NCBI RefSeq assembly: GCF_900078315.1
Contig: NZ_FKBS01000017.1
Location: forward strand, 241,649-305,648
DNA from: Bordetella ansorpii
Lineage (GTDB): Bacteria > Pseudomonadota > Gammaproteobacteria > Burkholderiales > Burkholderiaceae_B
Reading direction: 5' to 3'
DNA length: 64,000 bases
How positions within the stretch are numbered: the stretch's first letter is position 1; the number at the start of each line of letters is the position of its first letter. Shown here piece by piece: positions 1 to 9,247 of this stretch. The notes under the pieces were generated by a model that saw only the letters and a program-made list of their open reading frames with translations, had not been told where the DNA came from and did not search any database. Position numbers and translations under genes: made by a program.

Positions 1-125
1 TGCTGGCCGGCTGTGCCGGCCAGGACTTCTCCCACCCTGGCCCGCCGCATCCCGGCGCGGCCAATCCCTACAGCAACGGCGGCTTCAGCGATCCCGGCCC
101 CAATTACCCGGCCACCGGCCACTGA
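1..125 (+). CDS. C-terminal part of a small lipoprotein (5' end outside window)
   Basis: An open frame enters from the left edge, with codons starting at base 3, and ends at a TGA at 123-125. The visible 40 residues begin with LAGC, a classical lipobox, so the Cys would be the lipidated first residue of the mature protein. The rest is short and rich in Pro, Gly, Asn and Tyr with no recognisable domain. The mature protein would be under 40 residues, like small entericidin-type or hypothetical lipoproteins. The signal peptide start lies outside the window, so the function is unknown. Confidence 0.6.
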   Translation, partial: LAGCAGQDFSHPGPPHPGAANPYSNGGFSDPGPNYPATGH

Positions 126-364
126 TCCGCTTCGTCGCCACGCGGCACGATAATTGCTGGAGCCTCCGGCATCCGACGGACATGATGCCGAGCCAGGGCG
201 GGATGGCGCTCGTCGCGCCTGCTGCCGTGCCCGACGCGACGTCTGTCGCACCCCCGCGGTGACGATTTGCCACAACCGGATGCGGCCCCTGATACTTGGG
301 GCTGGTGCCCGCAGCGTAATCGGGCCGTCGGCTGATTTTTGCTCCACAAAAGGTTTTACTGTCT

Positions 365-2245
365 ATGTCCGCCTTCCCTGTCACCGTACGTGGCACCACG
401 CTGTTCCTGGACGACACCGCCGAGCAGCGCCGCCACAAACTGGCCCGCATCGTCCTCGATAGCCTGACCCAGTTCGCAGGCGTGCTCGATCCACAGGGCA
501 ATGTGCTGGATATCAATCCCGCCGCCATGCAGGAGGCCGGCATCGCGCTGGACGAAATCTCCGGCAAGCCCTTCTGGAATACCTGCTGGTGGCAAGGCGC
601 GGAAGGCATCCGGGACAGCTGGCGCGACGCCATCGGGCGTGCCGCCCGGGGCGAGACCGTCCGCTGGGATACCCACCTTTGCGTCAAGGCCGGCAACACG
701 GCCCTGCGCGACGTGGACGTCACCCTCACCCCCGTCAGCGACGACCAGGGAACGGTGCAATTGCTGATCGTCGAGGCGCGTGACATCTCGGGCCAGAAGA
801 TGCACGAGCGCGAGGCTTCGCGCCGGCAGGCGGCCCTCGCCCAGTTGCAGGACCTGGCCGCGCTGCCGGACCCCGACACCGGCCAGGTCGACCCCGACCG
901 CGAGCACACCGCGCAGGTGCTGCAACGGGTCATCGAGCGCCAGGCCCAGATGAACCAGTCGCTGGAAGCCATGGTGGCCGAGCGCACGGCCAGCCTGGAA
1001 GCCGCCAATACCCGGCTGCGCGACGAGGCCTACGAACGCGCCCAGATGGAATACGCGCTGCGCCAGTCGCAGAAGATGGAAGCCATCGGCAAGCTGACCG
1101 GCGGCGTCGCGCACGACTTCAACAACCTGCTCCAGGTCATCGGCGGCAACCTGCAACTGCTGGTGAAGGAAATCTCCGCCAGCGGCAACGAGCGCGCCCA
1201 GACCCGCCTGCGCAATGCGCTGAACGGCGTGTCGCGCGGTTCCAAGCTGGCATCGCAACTGTTGTCCTTCGGCCGGCGCCAGCCCTTGGCTCCCACCGTG
1301 GTCAACCTGGGACGCTTCGTGCGCGGCATGGACGACATGCTGCGCCGCGCCCTGGGCGAAGGCATCGAGGTCGAAACCGCGGCCGCCGCCGGCCTGTGGA
1401 ACACCCTGGCCGATACGTCGCAGATCGAGAACGCCGTGCTGAACCTGGCGATCAACGCGCGCGACGCCATGGAAGGCCACGGCAAGCTGACCATCGAGGC
1501 CGGCAATGCCTCGCTCACCGACGTCTACGCCGCGCGCCATGCCGACATCGATCCGGGCGAGTACGTGATGCTGGCCATCTCGGACACCGGCCCCGGCATG
1601 CCGCCCGAAGTGCTTGAACACGTCTTCGAGCCCTTCTTCACCACCAAGCCCGAGGGCCAGGGCACCGGCCTGGGCCTGAGCATGGTGTATGGCTTCGTCA
1701 AGCAGTCCAACGGCCACATCAAGATCTACAGCGAGCCCGGCGAAGGCACCACGGTGCGCATCTATCTGCCACGTGCCGAACAGGCCGAGGACACCACGCC
1801 AGAACCCGAGCTGGGCCCGGTGGTGGGCGGCACCGAAACCATCCTGGTGGTGGAGGACGACGAACAGGTGCGCGAGACCGTCGTGGCCATGCTGTCCGAC
1901 CTGGGCTACGGCATTCTCAAGGCCAAGGACGCCGTCAGCGCCCTGGCCATCGTCGAGAGCGGCGCGCCGGTCGACCTGCTGTTCACCGACGTGGTCATGC
2001 CGGGTCCGCTGCGCAGCCCCGACCTGGCCCGCCAGACGCGCCAGCACCTGCCCGACGTGGCGGTGCTGTTCACCTCGGGCTACACCGAGAACGCCATCGT
2101 CCACGCCGGCCGGCTGGACGCGGGCGTCGAACTGCTCAGCAAGCCCTACACGCGCGAAGCGCTGGCCCGCAAGGTGCGCCATGTGCTGCGCAATCAGCAG
2201 CAGCGCAACCTGGCGCGGGGCCAGGGGCCTGCCGCCAAGGGCTGA
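365..2245 (+). CDS. Hybrid PAS sensor histidine kinase with C-terminal receiver
   Basis: This 626-residue two-component sensor has a PAS-like region at about 30-140, then a coiled-coil linker. A HisKA dimerisation helix carries the phosphoacceptor His at about residue 250 in HDFNNLL. An ATPase domain follows with N-box NLAINARDAM, DTGPGMP and GTGLGLSMVYG. A receiver domain ends the protein, with FTDVVMP placing the phosphoacceptor Asp at about 542 and a conserved Lys in SKPY. I see no transmembrane segment, so it is probably cytoplasmic and senses an internal signal. The HDFNNLL-type kinase core is common in hybrid kinases of proteobacteria. No partner response regulator is adjacent, so the target is unknown. 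Confidence 0.93.
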   Translation: MSAFPVTVRGTTLFLDDTAEQRRHKLARIVLDSLTQFAGVLDPQGNVLDINPAAMQEAGIALDEISGKPFWNTCWWQGAEGIRDSWRDAIGRAARGETVRWDTHLCVKAGNTALRDVDVTLTPVSDDQGTVQLLIVEARDISGQKMHEREASRRQAALAQLQDLAALPDPDTGQVDPDREHTAQVLQRVIERQAQMNQSLEAMVAERTASLEAANTRLRDEAYERAQMEYALRQSQKMEAIGKLTGGVAHDFNNLLQVIGGNLQLLVKEISASGNERAQTRLRNALNGVSRGSKLASQLLSFGRRQPLAPTVVNLGRFVRGMDDMLRRALGEGIEVETAAAAGLWNTLADTSQIENAVLNLAINARDAMEGHGKLTIEAGNASLTDVYAARHADIDPGEYVMLAISDTGPGMPPEVLEHVFEPFFTTKPEGQGTGLGLSMVYGFVKQSNGHIKIYSEPGEGTTVRIYLPRAEQAEDTTPEPELGPVVGGTETILVVEDDEQVRETVVAMLSDLGYGILKAKDAVSALAIVESGAPVDLLFTDVVMPGPLRSPDLARQTRQHLPDVAVLFTSGYTENAIVHAGRLDAGVELLSKPYTREALARKVRHVLRNQQQRNLARGQGPAAKG

Positions 2246-2364
2246 GCCCTCCCGCGCCCCCTGTCCCGCAGCCGTGGGGCCTGATGCCGCACCGCGCGGC
2301 CTGGCCCCGCTACCTATAATGGCCGGCACTTCCCCCGATTCGCCACGCAAAGGATCACCGCGCC

Positions 2365-3396
2365 ATGTTCGACATGCCCGCCGATGCCACGCAAGTCCTG
2401 CAGGAACACTTCACCCCGCAGCAGGTCCAGGCCGTCACCCGGGCGCTGGTGCCTGCCATCATGCTGCAACCCGCCAAACAGAACGCGGCGCAGCCTGGCG
2501 CCACCCGTCTGGGCGGCACGCCCGACATGCCCGCGGACGCCCAATGGCCGCGCCCGGCGCCCCCCGAGGATCCCGAAGCGATCGCCAAACGCGGCAACGA
2601 CGCCGCCGCCGCCGAGATGCGCGCCCACCTCAAGGCCAACCTGCCCTATGCCTTCATGGGCCAGATCGACCTGGACGAAGCCCACGCGCTGGGCGACGTC
2701 GCCCGCCCGCTGCCCCCGCATGGCCGGCTGCTGTTCTTCTACGATCTGGCCGTCGGCCCCTGGGAAACCGGCATGCGGCCGGCACGCGTGCTGTGGGACC
2801 AGACCCCGAGAGAGGCCCTGAAGCCGCTGGCCATGCCGCCCGATCTCGCGCGGGCCATGCAGCAACAGCAGCGCGAACTGCGCGACATGATCGTCCGCTA
2901 CCGCGATAAGCCGTCCGAAGCCCTGTCCACCAACTACGGCGCGCCCGCGCACTTCATGACGCTGAAGTACGCCCTGCGGCTTCCGCATCCTGAAGCGCTG
3001 GAAGCCGAGCCGTTGATGAAAAGCCAGAACGCGGAAGACGGCACGGATTTCTCCGACACCTACATGGACGCGCTGGACCAGTTGGGCGAGTACTACCCCG
3101 ACCCCGGCTGGAAGCGCCATCAGCTGCTGGGCAGCCCGCTGCCCGAGCAGAGCGACCCGCGCTATGACGCCGTGGTCGTCACCAGCTTCGGCAAGCAGCA
3201 CCTGAGCCGCGAGGAATGGCAGTCGCACGCCGAGCGCATCCAGATGCTGGCCCGGCAATGGCGCCTGCTGTGGCAGGTCGACCTGTCCGACTGGGGCGGC
3301 GAACTGAGCGAAGGCACCGTGTATTTCCTGATCCGCGACAGCGACCTGGCCGAACGGCGTTTCGACCAGGTAGTCGCGGTGTACCAGCAGACCTGA
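2365..3396 (+). CDS. DUF1963 (YwqG-like) family protein
   Basis: The protein has 343 residues. The N-terminal half carries the DUF1963 pattern: TRLGGTPDMP, a Pro/Trp-rich stretch, a FMGQIDL-type segment and a GRLLFFYD segment. The C-terminal part has WGGELSEGTVYFLIRDSDL. Members of this family are soluble cytoplasmic proteins of unknown biochemical role. It lies about 120 bases after the histidine kinase on the same strand, and an AAGGA ribosome site precedes the ATG. It could be co-transcribed with the kinase, but nothing links their functions. Confidence 0.85.
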   Translation: MFDMPADATQVLQEHFTPQQVQAVTRALVPAIMLQPAKQNAAQPGATRLGGTPDMPADAQWPRPAPPEDPEAIAKRGNDAAAAEMRAHLKANLPYAFMGQIDLDEAHALGDVARPLPPHGRLLFFYDLAVGPWETGMRPARVLWDQTPREALKPLAMPPDLARAMQQQQRELRDMIVRYRDKPSEALSTNYGAPAHFMTLKYALRLPHPEALEAEPLMKSQNAEDGTDFSDTYMDALDQLGEYYPDPGWKRHQLLGSPLPEQSDPRYDAVVVTSFGKQHLSREEWQSHAERIQMLARQWRLLWQVDLSDWGGELSEGTVYFLIRDSDLAERRFDQVVAVYQQT

Positions 3397-3444
3397 ATTC
3401 CACGCCGTTCCCGGCGCCCTTTTTTCATCACCGGAAGCAACCGC

Positions 3445-4245
3445 TTGAACACCACCGCCTACGATCCCGCCCCCGCCGCCGAACTGCTGGCCACCGCCTG
3501 GCGCGGCGCGCCGCAACTGAAGGAACTGCCCGCCGACCAGCGCCCGGCCGACCTCGACCAGGGTTACCAACTGCAGGACCGCTTCATCGCCGCCCTGGAC
3601 ACCCCCACGGCCGGCTGGAAGCTCGGCCTGGGCAGCCCCGCCAGCCTGCGGGCCGCGAACCTGCGGCGTCCGCTGATCGGCCGCCTGCTGAAGGCGCGCG
3701 TGCACGCCGACGGCGCCACCGTGCGCCTGACCCGTCCCGACACGCCGTTCACCGTGGAGTTCGAGATCGCCTTCGTGCTCGCGCGCGACATCGCCCCCGG
3801 CGAGGCGCCCGCCAACGTGCTGGACGCCATCGCCAGCACGCACACGGCCTTCGAACTGGTGCAGTCTCGCTACCTCGACCGCCGCGCCGTGGGCCTGCCC
3901 AGCTTCGTGGGCGATGGCGTGGGCTTCGACGCCTTCGTGCTGGGCGCGGAAATTGCTGCCACGTCCATCGACGACGTGATTCCCAGCGCCCGCATCGAGG
4001 TCGACGGCGTCGAACACGCCGTGGCGCTCAGCGGCGACGACCTGTCGTATCCGCTGGACTCGCTGCGCTATCTGTTCGACTTCGCCCGCGAACGCGGCAT
4101 CACGCTGCGCCAGGGCGAAATCGTCACCGCCGGCGCCATCGCCAAGCCCTTCGACCTGCCGCGCGCGGGTGTCACGGTGGTGGGTCACTACGCAGGCGGC
4201 GCCACGCGCGTCACGCTGGCCGCGACACGGAATATGTCCCGCTAG
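3445..4245 (+). CDS. 2-keto-4-pentenoate hydratase family protein (MhpD-like)
   Basis: This 266-residue protein has the length and layout of the MhpD/HpaH hydratase group of the fumarylacetoacetase superfamily. Visible signatures are GWKLGLG, the acidic metal-binding segment VEFEIAFVLARDI, FELVQSRY and the C-terminal GEIVTAGAIAKPFDL. Such enzymes hydrate 2-hydroxy-penta-2,4-dienoates to 4-hydroxy-2-oxo acids in meta-cleavage pathways. No ring-cleavage genes are nearby, so the substrate is uncertain and a generic FAH-family role is possible. The start is a TTG at 3445, preceded by GGAAG at the right spacing. No ATG start fits the conserved N terminus. Confidence 0.82.
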   Translation: MNTTAYDPAPAAELLATAWRGAPQLKELPADQRPADLDQGYQLQDRFIAALDTPTAGWKLGLGSPASLRAANLRRPLIGRLLKARVHADGATVRLTRPDTPFTVEFEIAFVLARDIAPGEAPANVLDAIASTHTAFELVQSRYLDRRAVGLPSFVGDGVGFDAFVLGAEIAATSIDDVIPSARIEVDGVEHAVALSGDDLSYPLDSLRYLFDFARERGITLRQGEIVTAGAIAKPFDLPRAGVTVVGHYAGGATRVTLAATRNMSR

Positions 4246-4302
4246 GCAACGACAGCGGCTGGCAACGGTGGTCAGCGCGTTGGTCTGGCGTGGATACGAG
4301 GA

Positions 4303-5613
4303 CTACCCTTTCCCCACCCGATAGGACGTCGGCGGCGCGGTGCCGTTCACCGCGTACGCCCCCACTTGCCGCTCGCGATAGATGCGCGGATTGTGCGACG
4401 AGATCGTGCGCGCGTTGCGCCAGTACCGGTCCAGCCCCTCGGTACGCAGCGTCGCCGACGCGCCCAGGGCATCGAACAGATCGGTGCTGGCATCCAGCAC
4501 GAGCCGGGTGATGACGGACACCGACTGATCGACCTCGACATGGGCCAGCGTATCCGCACGACGGCGTTGCACCTCGCCGGCGGCAGGATCCTCATGCGCA
4601 TCATGGCTGCCCTGGATGGCGCGGGCCGCCTGCAAGGCAATCGCCCGGGCGGCATAAGCGGCGCTACGCGCCCGTCCCACCACTTGCAGGATCTGCGGAT
4701 CCTCCGATACGCGCGCCGCGTTGCCGTGGCTGTAGACGCGGTCGCGCTGGCGCACCCGCTGCGCCACGTCATCGGCCAGCGCGCGCCCGATGCCGGCGAT
4801 CGACGCCAGATGCACCAATTGATAGAACGGCACCGCGTAGGGAAACCGCTCCGCCGATGGACGCAACCAGTCCGGCTGGATCGCCACGTCCGTGAAGCGC
4901 GCCGTGCCGCTGGCCGTCAGGGCCTGGCCGAAGCCGTCCCAATCGTCCAGCACCTCCACGCCGGGCGCCGTGCGCGGCACCTGGAGATAGACTGTGGCGT
5001 CGCCTTCCTGCGCGGCCACGCCGATCCAGTCCGCGAACAGCGAACCCGTGGTGTAGAACTTCTGGCCATTCAGCCGTGCGCCGTCGGCCGTGCGCGTCAG
5101 GTGGGTGGAAAACGTGCCGACCTTGGCGCTGCCTGCTTCGGACAGCCCTGCGCCGATCAGCGTGCCCGTGGCCAGGCGGTCCAGCCAGCGCGCCCGCCAC
5201 GGTGCTTCGCGTGAATTCAACACGTCCTCGACGAAGCCCAGATGGGCCCGCAGGGCGTTGACCACGTTGGTATCCGCCGCGCCCAGTTCCACGAGCAGGG
5301 CGAACAGTTCGGGCAGGGTCGCGCCCGCTCCGCCAAACTCGCGCGGCAGGCGCACGCGAGCGAAGCCGGCCTCGCGCAACCAGGCGATCTCTTCGTGCGG
5401 CAGGCGATGGTGTACATCGCGCTCGACGGCGCTTGCGCGGATGCGGGCGAAGAGGGGCCGCCACGCCTGCGCCAGGGACTCATAGCGCGCGCTGGGCGCG
5501 GCGCCCCAGGCGCCGGAATCCGCAGGACTGTCGAACGTAGCGGCGGCCGGTGCGGACAGGCCCTCCGCATGGACAGTCCCCGTCGATGTGAAAGCGCGCG
5601 TGGAATCCGTCAT
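4303..5613 (-). CDS. Acyl-CoA dehydrogenase-fold flavin monooxygenase (SfnB/DszC-like)
   Basis: This 436-residue protein has the acyl-CoA dehydrogenase fold. An N-terminal helical part contains GFARVRLPREFGGAG, a middle beta region contains AGLSEAGSAKVG and NGQKFYTTGS, and the C-terminal helical bundle ends with RYWRNARTISSHNPR. That ending is typical of the SfnB/DszC branch, which uses reduced flavin and oxygen to oxidise sulfur compounds rather than to dehydrogenate acyl-CoA. The ATG at 5613 overlaps the preceding gene's stop as ATGA, indicating translational coupling. It is the last gene of the sulfur operon. I infer a role in releasing sulfur from an organosulfur compound; the exact substrate cannot be read. 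Confidence 0.85.
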   Translation of the reverse strand: MTDSTRAFTSTGTVHAEGLSAPAAATFDSPADSGAWGAAPSARYESLAQAWRPLFARIRASAVERDVHHRLPHEEIAWLREAGFARVRLPREFGGAGATLPELFALLVELGAADTNVVNALRAHLGFVEDVLNSREAPWRARWLDRLATGTLIGAGLSEAGSAKVGTFSTHLTRTADGARLNGQKFYTTGSLFADWIGVAAQEGDATVYLQVPRTAPGVEVLDDWDGFGQALTASGTARFTDVAIQPDWLRPSAERFPYAVPFYQLVHLASIAGIGRALADDVAQRVRQRDRVYSHGNAARVSEDPQILQVVGRARSAAYAARAIALQAARAIQGSHDAHEDPAAGEVQRRRADTLAHVEVDQSVSVITRLVLDASTDLFDALGASATLRTEGLDRYWRNARTISSHNPRIYRERQVGAYAVNGTAPPTSYRVGKG

Positions 5614-6992
5614 GCCATGCTCGCTTCTTCGGTAGGTTGCGACGCGCGCACCGGCGCCGCGTACGGCCATGCCGGCCGCTGCAATCCGAGATGCTCACGC
5701 AGGGTACGCCCCTCGTACTCCGTGCGGAACAACCCGCGCCGACGCAGTTCGGGCAGCACCAGTTCGATGAAATCGCGCAGTCCCCCCGGAAAGTACGGCG
5801 CCATGATGTTGAACCCGTCCGCCCCGCCTTCCTCGAACCACTGCTGCAGCTGATCCGCGATGCTGGCCGGCGTGCCCACTACCTGCTGATGGCCGCGCGC
5901 CCCGGCGATGTGCAGGTACAACTGCCGGATCGACAGCTTGTCCCTCCGAGCCGCTTCCACCAACAGGTTCTGCCGGCTCTTGGGACCATTGGTCTCGGGC
6001 AGTTCCGGAATCGGCCCGTCCACGTCCAGGCCCGAAAGATCCACGCCGCCCAGCACGGTGGACAGCAGCGCCACGCCCACCACCGGATCCACCAGCGATT
6101 GCAACTGCTCGAACTTCTCGTCGGCCTCGGCCTGCGTGCGCCCGACCACGGGAAAGATGCCTGGCATGATCTTCACGTCGTCCGGATGCCGTCCGTACGC
6201 GGGCAGCCGCCCCTTGATGTCGGCGTAGAACTCACGTGCTTCGTCGAAGGTCTGGTGCGCCACGAAGATGACTTCGGCCGTGCGCGCGGCCAGGTCACGG
6301 CCCGCGGGCGAGGCTCCTGCCTGCACCACCACCGGATGGCCCTGCGGCGAACGCGCCACGTTCAGCGGCCCACGCACCCGGAAGTGCTGGCCATGATGAT
6401 CCAGCACGTGCAGCTTCGCCGGATCCAGATGGATGCCGCTGCCCTTGTCGCGCGGGAAGCTGTCGTCCTCCCACGAATCCCACAGGCCGCGCACCACGTC
6501 GTGGAACTCGGCCGCGCGCGCGTAACGCTGCGCATGATCCGGCAAGGCCTCGAAATTGAAGTTCTGCGCCTCGGCCGTACTGCTGGACGTCACCAGGTTC
6601 CACCCAGCGCGCCCGCCCGAGATCTGGTCCAGCGAAGCGAACTTGCGCGCCACGTTGTAGGGCTCGTGGAACGAGGTGGACACCGTGGCGATCAACCCGA
6701 TGCGCTCGGTCACGGCAGCCAGTGCCGACAGCAGCGTCAGGGGCTCGAAGAAGGCGGCGCGCGAGGTGCGCGCCAGCGACGCCAGGTCGGTGCTGCGCAC
6801 GCCCGACGAATCGGCCAGGAACACGGCGTCGAACTTGGCGGCCTCGGCCAACTGGGCCAGCTCGGCGAAATGACGGAAATTGGTGCCCGCGTCGGCCTGC
6901 GCATCCGGATGCCGCCAGCCGGCGATGTGGTGGCCGGTCTGCATCAGGAAGGCGCCCAGGCTGAACTGGCGTCGGGATCGTGTCATGGTCAT
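5610..6992 (-). CDS. LLM-class flavin-dependent monooxygenase (NtaA/SnaA/DszA family), second copy
   Basis: The protein has 460 residues. Signatures of the NtaA/SnaA/DszA group are visible: the N-terminal GWRHPDA segment, FDAVFLADSSG, LIATVSTSFHEPYNVARKFASLD, SGGRAGWNLVTS and the C-terminal EGGADGFNIMAPYFPGGLRDF. These FMN-dependent enzymes take reduced flavin from a separate reductase and oxygenate C-S or C-N compounds. The start at 6992 is set by an ATGA overlap with the stop of the preceding paralogue; upstream in-frame codons look non-coding. It is a paralogue of the gene at 6989-8314, so the two probably act on related substrates or in successive steps. Confidence 0.9.
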   Translation of the reverse strand: MTMTRSRRQFSLGAFLMQTGHHIAGWRHPDAQADAGTNFRHFAELAQLAEAAKFDAVFLADSSGVRSTDLASLARTSRAAFFEPLTLLSALAAVTERIGLIATVSTSFHEPYNVARKFASLDQISGGRAGWNLVTSSSTAEAQNFNFEALPDHAQRYARAAEFHDVVRGLWDSWEDDSFPRDKGSGIHLDPAKLHVLDHHGQHFRVRGPLNVARSPQGHPVVVQAGASPAGRDLAARTAEVIFVAHQTFDEAREFYADIKGRLPAYGRHPDDVKIMPGIFPVVGRTQAEADEKFEQLQSLVDPVVGVALLSTVLGGVDLSGLDVDGPIPELPETNGPKSRQNLLVEAARRDKLSIRQLYLHIAGARGHQQVVGTPASIADQLQQWFEEGGADGFNIMAPYFPGGLRDFIELVLPELRRRGLFRTEYEGRTLREHLGLQRPAWPYAAPVRASQPTEEASMA

Positions 6993-8314
6993 CCTTTGTG
7001 GGCTTGGGGAACGGGCAGGCCCAGGTGCTCGCGCAGCGTGCTGCCCTCGTAATCGGTGCGGAACAGGCCGCGCTTCTGCAGAATGGGCACGACGCCATCC
7101 ACGAAATCCTTCAACCCGCTGGGCAACAGGCCGGGCATCAGATTGAAGCCGTCCGCCGCGCCGCCCTTGAACCAATGCTCGATGTCGTCGGCGATCTGCT
7201 CGGGCGTGCCCACGATCTCGCGGTGCCCGCCGCCGCCGGCCATTTCGGCCAGCAGCTCGCGCAGGGTGTAGTGGTGCAGCCGCGAACGGGCCAGGATGGC
7301 GTGGAAGAACGTGTGTCCGCCATTGCCGCCATTGGGCAGCGGCAGGTCCTGCGGCAAGGGCTTGTCCAGGTCCAGCAGGTCGGGCGGCACGCCCAGCCGG
7401 CCCGCCAGCCGCCGCAGCGCATGCTCCGGGGGCACCAGCTCGATCAACTCGCGGTGCTTGCGCCGGGCCTCGGCCTCGGTGCCGCCCACGAAGGTGCCCA
7501 AACCCGGGAACACCTTGATGCCGTTCGGGTCACGACCCAGCGCCTGCGCGGCGCGCTTCAGTCCCTGGGCATACGCCACCGCCTCGTCGAACGACTGCGA
7601 CGCCGAGAACACCGCCTCGGCATGCCGCGCGGCCAGCGCCTGCCCGTCCGCCGAGCCGCCCGCCTGCAACAGCACCGGATGCCCCTGCGGCGAACGTGGC
7701 TGGTTCAGCACGCCGTCCACGCGGAAGAACTCGCCGCGATGCGCCACGGCATGCAGCCGGCGGGTGTCGACGAAGCGCCCCGAGGCCGGATCGGCGATCA
7801 GCGCGTCGTCCTGCCAGCTGTTCCAAAGCGCCTTGACGATGCCGGTGAATTCACCGGCGCGCCGGTAACGCGTGGCGTGATCCGGCACGGTCTCCTGGCC
7901 GAAGGCCCGGGCCGAGCCCGCGTCGGCGGTCGTCACCACGTTCCACCCTGCCCGGCCGCCGCTGATCAGGTCCAGCGAGGCGAAACGGCGCGCGATGTTG
8001 TAGGGCTCGTTGTAGCTGGTGGATGCCGTGGCGATCAGGCCAACGCGCGAGGTCGCCATCGCCACCGCCGTCAGGATCAGCGTGGGTTCCAGCGCCGTGA
8101 CCGGTCCCGTGGCCAGGCCATCGGTGGCCACCGAGTCGGCCAGGAAGATGGCATCCAGCTTGCCGGCCTCGGCCACCTGGGCCACGCGCACGTAGTGCCG
8201 CACATCGATGAAGCCCAGCGGATCGTTCTCCGGCACGCGCCAGGCCGAAGGCGCGAAGCCCTGCAGCCAGGCATTGACGTTCAGGTGCAGTCGGCGGGGA
8301 GCAGCGGCAGCCAT
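6989..8314 (-). CDS. LLM-class flavin-dependent monooxygenase (NtaA/SnaA/DszA family), first copy
   Basis: This 441-residue paralogue of the next gene in the operon has the same landmarks: WRVPENDP, LDAIFLADSV, LIATASTSYNEPYNIARRFASLD, SGGRAGWNVVTTAD and a C-terminal GGAADGFNLMPGLLP. Its length and family match FMN monooxygenases that cleave S-alkyl cysteines, sulfones or chelators. It starts one base after the stop of the substrate-binding protein gene and overlaps the next gene by four bases, so it sits at the centre of a coupled operon. The neighbouring MetNIQ-like importer suggests that its substrate is an imported, methionine-like organosulfur compound. Confidence 0.9.
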   Translation of the reverse strand: MAAAAPRRLHLNVNAWLQGFAPSAWRVPENDPLGFIDVRHYVRVAQVAEAGKLDAIFLADSVATDGLATGPVTALEPTLILTAVAMATSRVGLIATASTSYNEPYNIARRFASLDLISGGRAGWNVVTTADAGSARAFGQETVPDHATRYRRAGEFTGIVKALWNSWQDDALIADPASGRFVDTRRLHAVAHRGEFFRVDGVLNQPRSPQGHPVLLQAGGSADGQALAARHAEAVFSASQSFDEAVAYAQGLKRAAQALGRDPNGIKVFPGLGTFVGGTEAEARRKHRELIELVPPEHALRRLAGRLGVPPDLLDLDKPLPQDLPLPNGGNGGHTFFHAILARSRLHHYTLRELLAEMAGGGGHREIVGTPEQIADDIEHWFKGGAADGFNLMPGLLPSGLKDFVDGVVPILQKRGLFRTDYEGSTLREHLGLPVPQAHKG

Positions 8315-8315
8315 G

Positions 8316-9194
8316 TCACGGCACCAGTTTGGCTTGCACCGGCACGATGAAGCCCTTGTAGTGGTCGGTGATGTATTGCGCCACCTCCGGCCCCGTCAGG
8401 TAGTCGGCCAACAGGCGCACGCGCGGATCGCCGACCAGCTCCTGCCGCGTGGTCAGCACATTGGCGTAGGGATTGTTCGCCTTGTCTTCGAGCGACAGCG
8501 CCGCGCGCGGGTCCACGTCGTTGGTCAGGGCGATGTCGCCGTTGATGAACGAGGCCTCCACGTCGGGCAGCGACTTGGCGCGCAGGCGCGTCTCCGTCGG
8601 CACGAAGCGGAATTTGCGCGGATTGGCGACGATGCTCTTCTCGTCGATCGCCACGGCCGCGGCCGACCCGTCCGACTTGCCGTGGTTCAGCTGGATCAGG
8701 CCTTCGTTCTGCAGGATGAACAACGCGCGCGGCAGGTTGGTCTGCTCGTTGGGCACCAGGAACGAGGCGCCTTCGGGAATGTCCTTCACCGACTTGTACT
8801 TGGCGGAGTACAGCCCGAACACATTGACCAGCACCGTGGCCACGTTCACCAGCTTGCCGCGGGCCTCGGGATGCGCGGCGATCCACGAATCGAAGTACGG
8901 GCGATGCTGCGTCAGGTTGGCCTCGACGTCGCCCTTGAACAGCAGCACGTTCGAGTCCAGCCCCTGGCTGCTTTCGATCACCTTCAGCTTCAGGCCACGG
9001 CCGTCCTTGTCGGCCAGCTTCTGCACGAAGCGCAGCACGTCGCCTTGCGGCGTGGGCGTGGCGTAGATGCGCAGCGGCTCGCTCGGCACGGCGGCGCCCT
9101 GCGCGGCCAGGCTGTTGCCGGCGGCCAGCACGCCCAGCGCGCAGGCGGCGGCCAGGACGAATTGCCTTTTCCGGCGGTCGGGGGCATGCGGCAT
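8316..9194 (-). CDS. MetQ/NLPA-family ABC substrate-binding protein
   Basis: The protein has 292 residues. An N-terminal signal peptide (RRKRQ followed by a hydrophobic stretch and ALA-type cleavage near residue 30) precedes a NLPA-fold binding protein. LRIYATPTPQGDVLRFV, LTQHRPYFDSW and VNVFGLYSAKYKS are recognisable, with an ALTNDVDP-like ligand segment. The usual MetQ lipobox is not obvious, so it may be a soluble periplasmic protein instead of a lipoprotein. The ATG at 9194 follows GAAAGGAAG. It should deliver substrate to the adjacent MetI/MetN-like proteins. Being fused in one operon with monooxygenases, it likely binds an organosulfur compound rather than free methionine. Confidence 0.88.
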   Translation of the reverse strand: MPHAPDRRKRQFVLAAACALGVLAAGNSLAAQGAAVPSEPLRIYATPTPQGDVLRFVQKLADKDGRGLKLKVIESSQGLDSNVLLFKGDVEANLTQHRPYFDSWIAAHPEARGKLVNVATVLVNVFGLYSAKYKSVKDIPEGASFLVPNEQTNLPRALFILQNEGLIQLNHGKSDGSAAAVAIDEKSIVANPRKFRFVPTETRLRAKSLPDVEASFINGDIALTNDVDPRAALSLEDKANNPYANVLTTRQELVGDPRVRLLADYLTGPEVAQYITDHYKGFIVPVQAKLVP

Positions 9195-9247
9195 GATGAC
9201 TTCCTTTCTTATCTCGTTGAATGACAGGGGAAATGAAACGGATGGCG

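Noticed and set aside
356-2350. Long open frame on the minus strand opposite the histidine kinase gene
   Set aside because: It mirrors the kinase coding sequence, is rich in His, Gln, Arg and Ala with no domain, and arises from high GC at third positions. Similar shadows lie opposite most long genes here.
4303-8314. Dibenzothiophene desulfurisation (dszABC) locus
   Set aside because: The oxygenases are only family relatives of DszA and DszC. No DszB-like desulfinase is present, and the MetNIQ-type transporter points to small, polar organosulfur compounds.
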